From the NCBI RefSeq assembly GCF_017349315.1, contig NZ_JAFMPP010000019.1, forward strand, positions 1 to 64,000: 64,000 bases of DNA. Direction: 5' to 3'. This DNA comes from Jiella flava (GTDB lineage Bacteria > Pseudomonadota > Alphaproteobacteria > Rhizobiales > Rhizobiaceae). The translations under genes and the position numbers were made by a program. Positions 60,604 to 64,000 of the stretch are shown piece by piece. Every line of letters starts with the position of its first letter. The first letter of the stretch is position 1. A model generated the notes under the pieces. That model saw only the letters and a list, made by a program, of their open reading frames with translations. It was not told where the DNA came from and searched no databases.

Positions 60604-62688
60604 GTGACATCCTCCTCGAAGACCGGACGGACTGCAGCCGCCTTCTGCCCGCGACCAGAGGACAATCGGACCGACGTTGCGTCACCGGAACCGATTGGCG
60701 ATCCGGATCGGCTGGCCGCCCTGGCCAGCTACGACGTGCTCGATACGCCGGTCGAGCCTGCCTATGAGGACATCGTTCGACTGGCCAGACGATTGTGCGA
60801 GACGCCCGTCGCGCTGATCAGTCTGCTCGACGAGCACCGCCAGTGGTTCAAGGCCCGGATCGGCTTCGAGCCGTTCGAGACACCGATCTCCCATTCGGTC
60901 TGCGCCCATGGGATGGCCAGCGACGATCTGTTGATCATCCCTGACCTCACAAAGGATCTGCGCACCGCCGACAACCCTCTGGTGGTCGGCGACCCGTTCC
61001 TGCGCTTTTACGCCGGCGCGCCGCTGGTCACGCCCGACGGCCATACGCTCGGCTCGCTCTGCGTGATCGATCACGCGCTGCGGCCACAAGGGCTGAGCGA
61101 GGAACAAAAGGGCGATCTGCGCGGGCTCGCCGGGCAGGTGGTGGCGCTGCTCGAGGCGCGACGCACTGTGGCAGAGCGCGACGCGCTGCTCGCCGAAGCA
61201 CGCGAGACCGAACAACGGATTCGCGACGATCGGCGACGCTTTGCCGACATGTTCTGCCAGGCGCCGAGCTTCATGGCGATGCTGCGTGGGCCGAACCACG
61301 TCTTCGAATTCGCCAATCCGGCCTACAGCGCGCTCATCGGCGGCCGCGACGTCGTCGGCCGATCCGTCGCCGAGGCGCTCCCCGACGCTGCGGCGCAAGG
61401 CTATGTCGAGGTGCTCGACCGGGTCTACCGGACCGGCGAAGCCCATGTTGCGCAAGGCTCGCTGTTTTCGGTCCAATCAATCCCCGGCGGCCCGATCGTC
61501 GACCGTTATGTCGACTTCGTCTTCCAGCCGGTGCGCAACACCGATGGTGCCGTTACAGGTCTTTTCATCGACGGCTCCGACGTGACCGAACGGATCCGGC
61601 AGATCAAACGACAAGTCATTCTCGCCGATCTCGGTGAACGGCTGCGCAAGCTGCACGACATTTCGGAGGTCGTCCGCGTGGCGACCGAAAGCCTCGTCGG
61701 CGTCATCGATTGCAGCCGCATCGGCTTCGGCAGCGTCGATCCGGACAACGAAACGGTGCTGATGCATCCCGAAACCTGCGCGCCGGGTATCGAGAGCATC
61801 GCCGGTACGCATGCCTTCCGAACGTTTGGATCGTTCATCGACGATCTGAACCGAGGCGAGATGGTCGTCATTCAGGACGTGAGGAAGGATCCGCGCACGG
61901 CCGCGAATGCCGATCAGTTCGCGCAGATCAACATCGGCGCGATGCTCAACCTTCCGGTCATCGAGCGCGGCCGGTTCGTGCTGGTGGTCTTTGTCCATCA
62001 CGACGGACCTTATCGCTGGACCGAGGACGAACTCTGGCTGCTGCGCCAGGTCGGCGATCGCACCCAGGCGGCGATCGCCCAGATCGAGGCGGAAGTTCAG
62101 CAGGGCGTGCTGAATCAGGAACTCAGCCACCGGCTGAAGAACACCCTGACCATGGTGCAGGCAATCGCTTCGCAGACACTGCGCGGCGTCAGCGAGCGGG
62201 ATGCCGTCGACGCGTTCAACAAGCGGATTCACGCGCTGTCCACCGCCCACGATGTGCTGTTGCAGCGCAGCTGGTCGACGGCGCCGATCCGTGCCATCGC
62301 CGCGGCGGTGCTCGCGACTTTCGACCGCTCCGATTGCATCGACATCGAAGGGCCGGATGTCACCCTCGGCGCCCGTTCGGCCCTGTATTTCTCGCTGCTG
62401 GTTCACGAACTCGGGACCAATGCGGTGAAATATGGGTCTCTCTCCGCCATGACCGGCCGCGTGCGATTTCGCTGGTGGCTCGAGGGCCAGACCGGGCACG
62501 AGGACCTGGTGATGAGCTGGACGGAGACCGGTGGACCCACCGTTTCGGAACCACCGTCCGCCCGTGGCTTCGGCTCGCGCCTCATCCGCATGGGTCTACT
62601 CGGCACCGGCGGCGTCGAGACCGATTATGAGCCGGAGGGCCTTGTGGTGCGGCTCCGCGCGCCGTTGTCGCAGGTGCAACGCTCGTAG
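60604..62688 (+). CDS. GAF-PAS-GAF sensor histidine kinase of the HWE type
   Basis: A 694-residue soluble sensor. An N-terminal GAF domain (~30-185, LISLLDEHRQWFKARIGF), a PAS domain (~205-335), a second GAF (~345-490), then an HWE kinase core with the phosphoacceptor in ELSHRLKNTLTMVQAI (His509), HELGTNAVKYGSLS and the WTE motif of the class. HWE/HisKA2 kinases of alphaproteobacteria often feed PhyR in the general stress response or sense light. No LOV-type Cys is apparent and no response regulator is adjacent. GTG 60604 lies behind the palindrome at 60561-60575. Confidence 0.9.
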   Translation: MTSSSKTGRTAAAFCPRPEDNRTDVASPEPIGDPDRLAALASYDVLDTPVEPAYEDIVRLARRLCETPVALISLLDEHRQWFKARIGFEPFETPISHSVCAHGMASDDLLIIPDLTKDLRTADNPLVVGDPFLRFYAGAPLVTPDGHTLGSLCVIDHALRPQGLSEEQKGDLRGLAGQVVALLEARRTVAERDALLAEARETEQRIRDDRRRFADMFCQAPSFMAMLRGPNHVFEFANPAYSALIGGRDVVGRSVAEALPDAAAQGYVEVLDRVYRTGEAHVAQGSLFSVQSIPGGPIVDRYVDFVFQPVRNTDGAVTGLFIDGSDVTERIRQIKRQVILADLGERLRKLHDISEVVRVATESLVGVIDCSRIGFGSVDPDNETVLMHPETCAPGIESIAGTHAFRTFGSFIDDLNRGEMVVIQDVRKDPRTAANADQFAQINIGAMLNLPVIERGRFVLVVFVHHDGPYRWTEDELWLLRQVGDRTQAAIAQIEAEVQQGVLNQELSHRLKNTLTMVQAIASQTLRGVSERDAVDAFNKRIHALSTAHDVLLQRSWSTAPIRAIAAAVLATFDRSDCIDIEGPDVTLGARSALYFSLLVHELGTNAVKYGSLSAMTGRVRFRWWLEGQTGHEDLVMSWTETGGPTVSEPPSARGFGSRLIRMGLLGTGGVETDYEPEGLVVRLRAPLSQVQRS

Positions 62689-62738
62689 GCCAACGACCGA
62701 GGCCGGCCGCTGGATGGCGGGTCGGCGGGCCGTCCCGC

Positions 62739-63716
62739 TCAGCCGCCGCCGATCAAGATGCCGGCGGCCAGCACCAGGGCGCCGCCGACGACCACCTGCG
62801 TTGTCGCCCGCAGCACCGGCGTTTCCATGAAGCGGTTCTGGATCCAGACGATCGCCCACAGCTCCAGAAAGACGACGACGAAGGCGATCATCGTCGCTGT
62901 CCAGAAATCCGAGATCAGATAGGGGAGGGCATGGCCGAGCCCGCCAAGGGCGGTCATGAGGCCCGAGGCAAGACCCCGCTTGACCGGCGAGCCGCGCCCG
63001 GACAGCTTGCCGTCATCATGGGCCGCTTCCGTAAAGCCCATTGAAATGCCCGCTCCGACGGCGGCGGCGAGGCCGACCAGCAGCGTCGTCTGCGGATCGC
63101 GGGTGGCAAAGGCCGTCGCGAAGATCGGCGCCAAAGTCGAGACCGAGCCGTCCATCAGCCCGGCAAGACCCGGCTGAACGAGGGTGAGGATCTGCCGCCG
63201 CCGGGCCGTGCGATCCTCTTCCGCGCGGGCTTCGTCGGTCAAGCTCGCGCCGGTCAAAACCTCGGCCCGGTGGCCGTGTTCGCGTTCGGTCGCCGCCAGA
63301 TCGCCGAGCATCCGCCGCGTGCCGGCGTCTTTGCTGCGCTTTGCCGCAAGCTCGTAAAAGCGCGCGGCGTCGCTCTCCATCCGCTCGGCTGCGGCGCGGA
63401 TCCTTGCCAGGCCAAGATTTTCGACCAGCCAAATCGGCTGGCGCGAGACATAGTCGGCGACATGCTCGCGGCGGATCAGCGGGATCGTCGGACCAAAGCG
63501 GCGCTCATGCTCGCCGATCAGAGCGCGGCGATGGACGTCTTCCTCCTTCGCCATTTCGCGAAAGATCCTCGCCGTCGCGGGATAGTCCGCTTCCAGCCGT
63601 TCGGCATAGCCGTCATAGATCCGCCCGTCGTCCTCCTCGGCGGAAATGGCGAGCGCCAGGATCTCGCGCTCGGAAAGGTCGGAAAACCGGCGGCGACCGG
63701 CGGAAAACATGAACAT
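62739..63716 (-). CDS. mbfA: Membrane-bound ferritin / iron exporter MbfA
   Basis: A 325-residue protein joining a ferritin-like four-helix domain (residues ~10-165, with ligand motifs SAEEDDGRIY, KEEDVHRRALIGEHERR and ATEREHGH) to a VIT1/CCC1-type membrane domain (~180-325, VQPGLAGLMDGSVSTLAPIF). MbfA exports iron and protects against iron and peroxide stress, and is repressed by Irr in rhizobia. ATG 63716 follows AGGTCG; ATG 63710 is possible. The Irr-type palindrome 56 bp upstream agrees with the call. Confidence 0.93.
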   Translation of the reverse strand: MFMFSAGRRRFSDLSEREILALAISAEEDDGRIYDGYAERLEADYPATARIFREMAKEEDVHRRALIGEHERRFGPTIPLIRREHVADYVSRQPIWLVENLGLARIRAAAERMESDAARFYELAAKRSKDAGTRRMLGDLAATEREHGHRAEVLTGASLTDEARAEEDRTARRRQILTLVQPGLAGLMDGSVSTLAPIFATAFATRDPQTTLLVGLAAAVGAGISMGFTEAAHDDGKLSGRGSPVKRGLASGLMTALGGLGHALPYLISDFWTATMIAFVVVFLELWAIVWIQNRFMETPVLRATTQVVVGGALVLAAGILIGGG

Positions 63717-63771
63717 CGGCGACCTGCGGAGAAACCACCGCCAGACAGAGCGGGCGGATGACGACAATAAA

Positions 63772-63786
63772 TTAGAATTATTCTAA
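63772..63786. promoter_or_regulatory. Iron control element (Irr box) of mbfA
   Basis: TTAGAA-TTA-TTCTAA is a perfect palindrome matching the ICE core TTTAGAA-N3-TTCTAAA of Irr-regulated genes. It lies 56 bp upstream of the mbfA ATG. Confidence 0.85.
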
Positions 63787-63901
63787 GTTATGGCAAGGCT
63801 GGCAATGCGGCCAGCAACGGCGGCACAATATCGCACGACATGGCGCCGACGAGCAGCGGAGCGCTCACGCCTCGGCCCTCGCGGCATCCCAGGGATTGCG
63901 T

Positions 63902-63915
63902 CGCAACCGGTTGCG
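63902..63915. promoter_or_regulatory. LacI/GalR-type operator palindrome
   Basis: CGCAACCGGTTGCG is a perfect 14-bp palindrome with the central CG-type symmetry of LacI/GalR-family operators. It lies about 55 bp before a possible GTG start at 63969, so it probably controls the gene leaving the window. Confidence 0.5.
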
Positions 63916-63968
63916 CACCGCACTTTTTAAACTGCTGACGCCGGAAACGCCCGAGGACCGTCTTCACG

Positions 63969-64000
63969 TGACCACAACGACCGCCGTCGCCGAGACCGGG
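63969..64000 (+). CDS. Possible start of a gene cut by the window edge
   Basis: GTG 63969 is preceded by CGAGGA, and the frame reads VTTTTAVAETG to the window end. It is too short to identify. The palindrome at 63902-63915 supports a transcription unit beginning here. Confidence 0.3.

Noticed and set aside
63963-63978. Possible sixth parS site (TCTTCACGTGACCACA)
   Set aside because: Only the CACGTG core and few flanking positions agree; too weak compared with the 14-15/16 sites.

Overview
The window reads as chromosomal DNA from a GC-rich alphaproteobacterium, most likely of the order Hyphomicrobiales (rhizobia and relatives). The evidence is the parB-parA-rsmG-mnmG and mnmE block, the leuS-lptE-holA group, the rsmB / heparinase-like / purH order, a membrane-bound ferritin (mbfA) preceded by an Irr-type palindrome, an HWE histidine kinase, and five parS-like 16-mers. 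Together these place the window close to the replication origin.

Layout: 0-1.2 kb holds two tandem copies of an unknown gene. 1.3-1.5 kb holds a self-contained mini transcription unit with a 25-codon ORF. 1.9-11.9 kb is core: acs, a DUF1761 protein, an AI-2E-family permease, DedA, a YggS protein, leuS, lptE, holA. 12.0-37.2 kb is accessory DNA lying between holA and parB, which I expect from memory to be convergent neighbours in related genomes. It holds an SMP-30 lactonase-like gene, a cupin, a rhizopine-type cluster (mocF-, mocE-, mocD-like genes, a LacI regulator, a sugar-type ABC transporter and a MocC-like isomerase), and a ~14.7-kb catabolic island. That island encodes an amidase, CocE-type hydrolase, creatininase-like hydrolase, HpxZ-like protein, two amidohydrolases, a flavin monooxygenase, a questin-oxidase-like protein, a LysR regulator and a complete NMT1/SsuA-type ABC importer. 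37.6-47 kb is the parB-parA-rsmG-mnmG and mnmE block, interrupted by an HxlR/VOC pair, an LD-carboxypeptidase and a broken chloramphenicol-phosphotransferase-like gene. 47-64 kb is again mostly core: LysE, YyaL-like protein, nuclease, DUF1674, htpX, rsmB, heparinase-like, kup, purH, HWE kinase, mbfA.

How the parts fit: the moc-like genes would import an O-methylated inositol-amine type compound, oxidatively demethylate it with a three-component di-iron monooxygenase (desaturase-like hydroxylase + Rieske ferredoxin + FAD reductase), and pass the ring on. The regulator region and the transporter operon share a TGATAGAT operator element. In the second island, three TTGC-N7-GCAA palindromes (two of them TTGCC-N5-GGCAA) lie upstream of both the hydrolase operon and the divergent transporter/oxidase operons, so one LysR protein probably controls the set. 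The enzyme mix (oxygenation followed by several C-N and ester hydrolyses) points to breakdown of an imported nitrogen-rich, probably ring-containing compound whose identity cannot be read from sequence.

No tRNA, rRNA, CRISPR array or intact insertion sequence was recognised. Most long antisense ORFs are GC-driven shadows.
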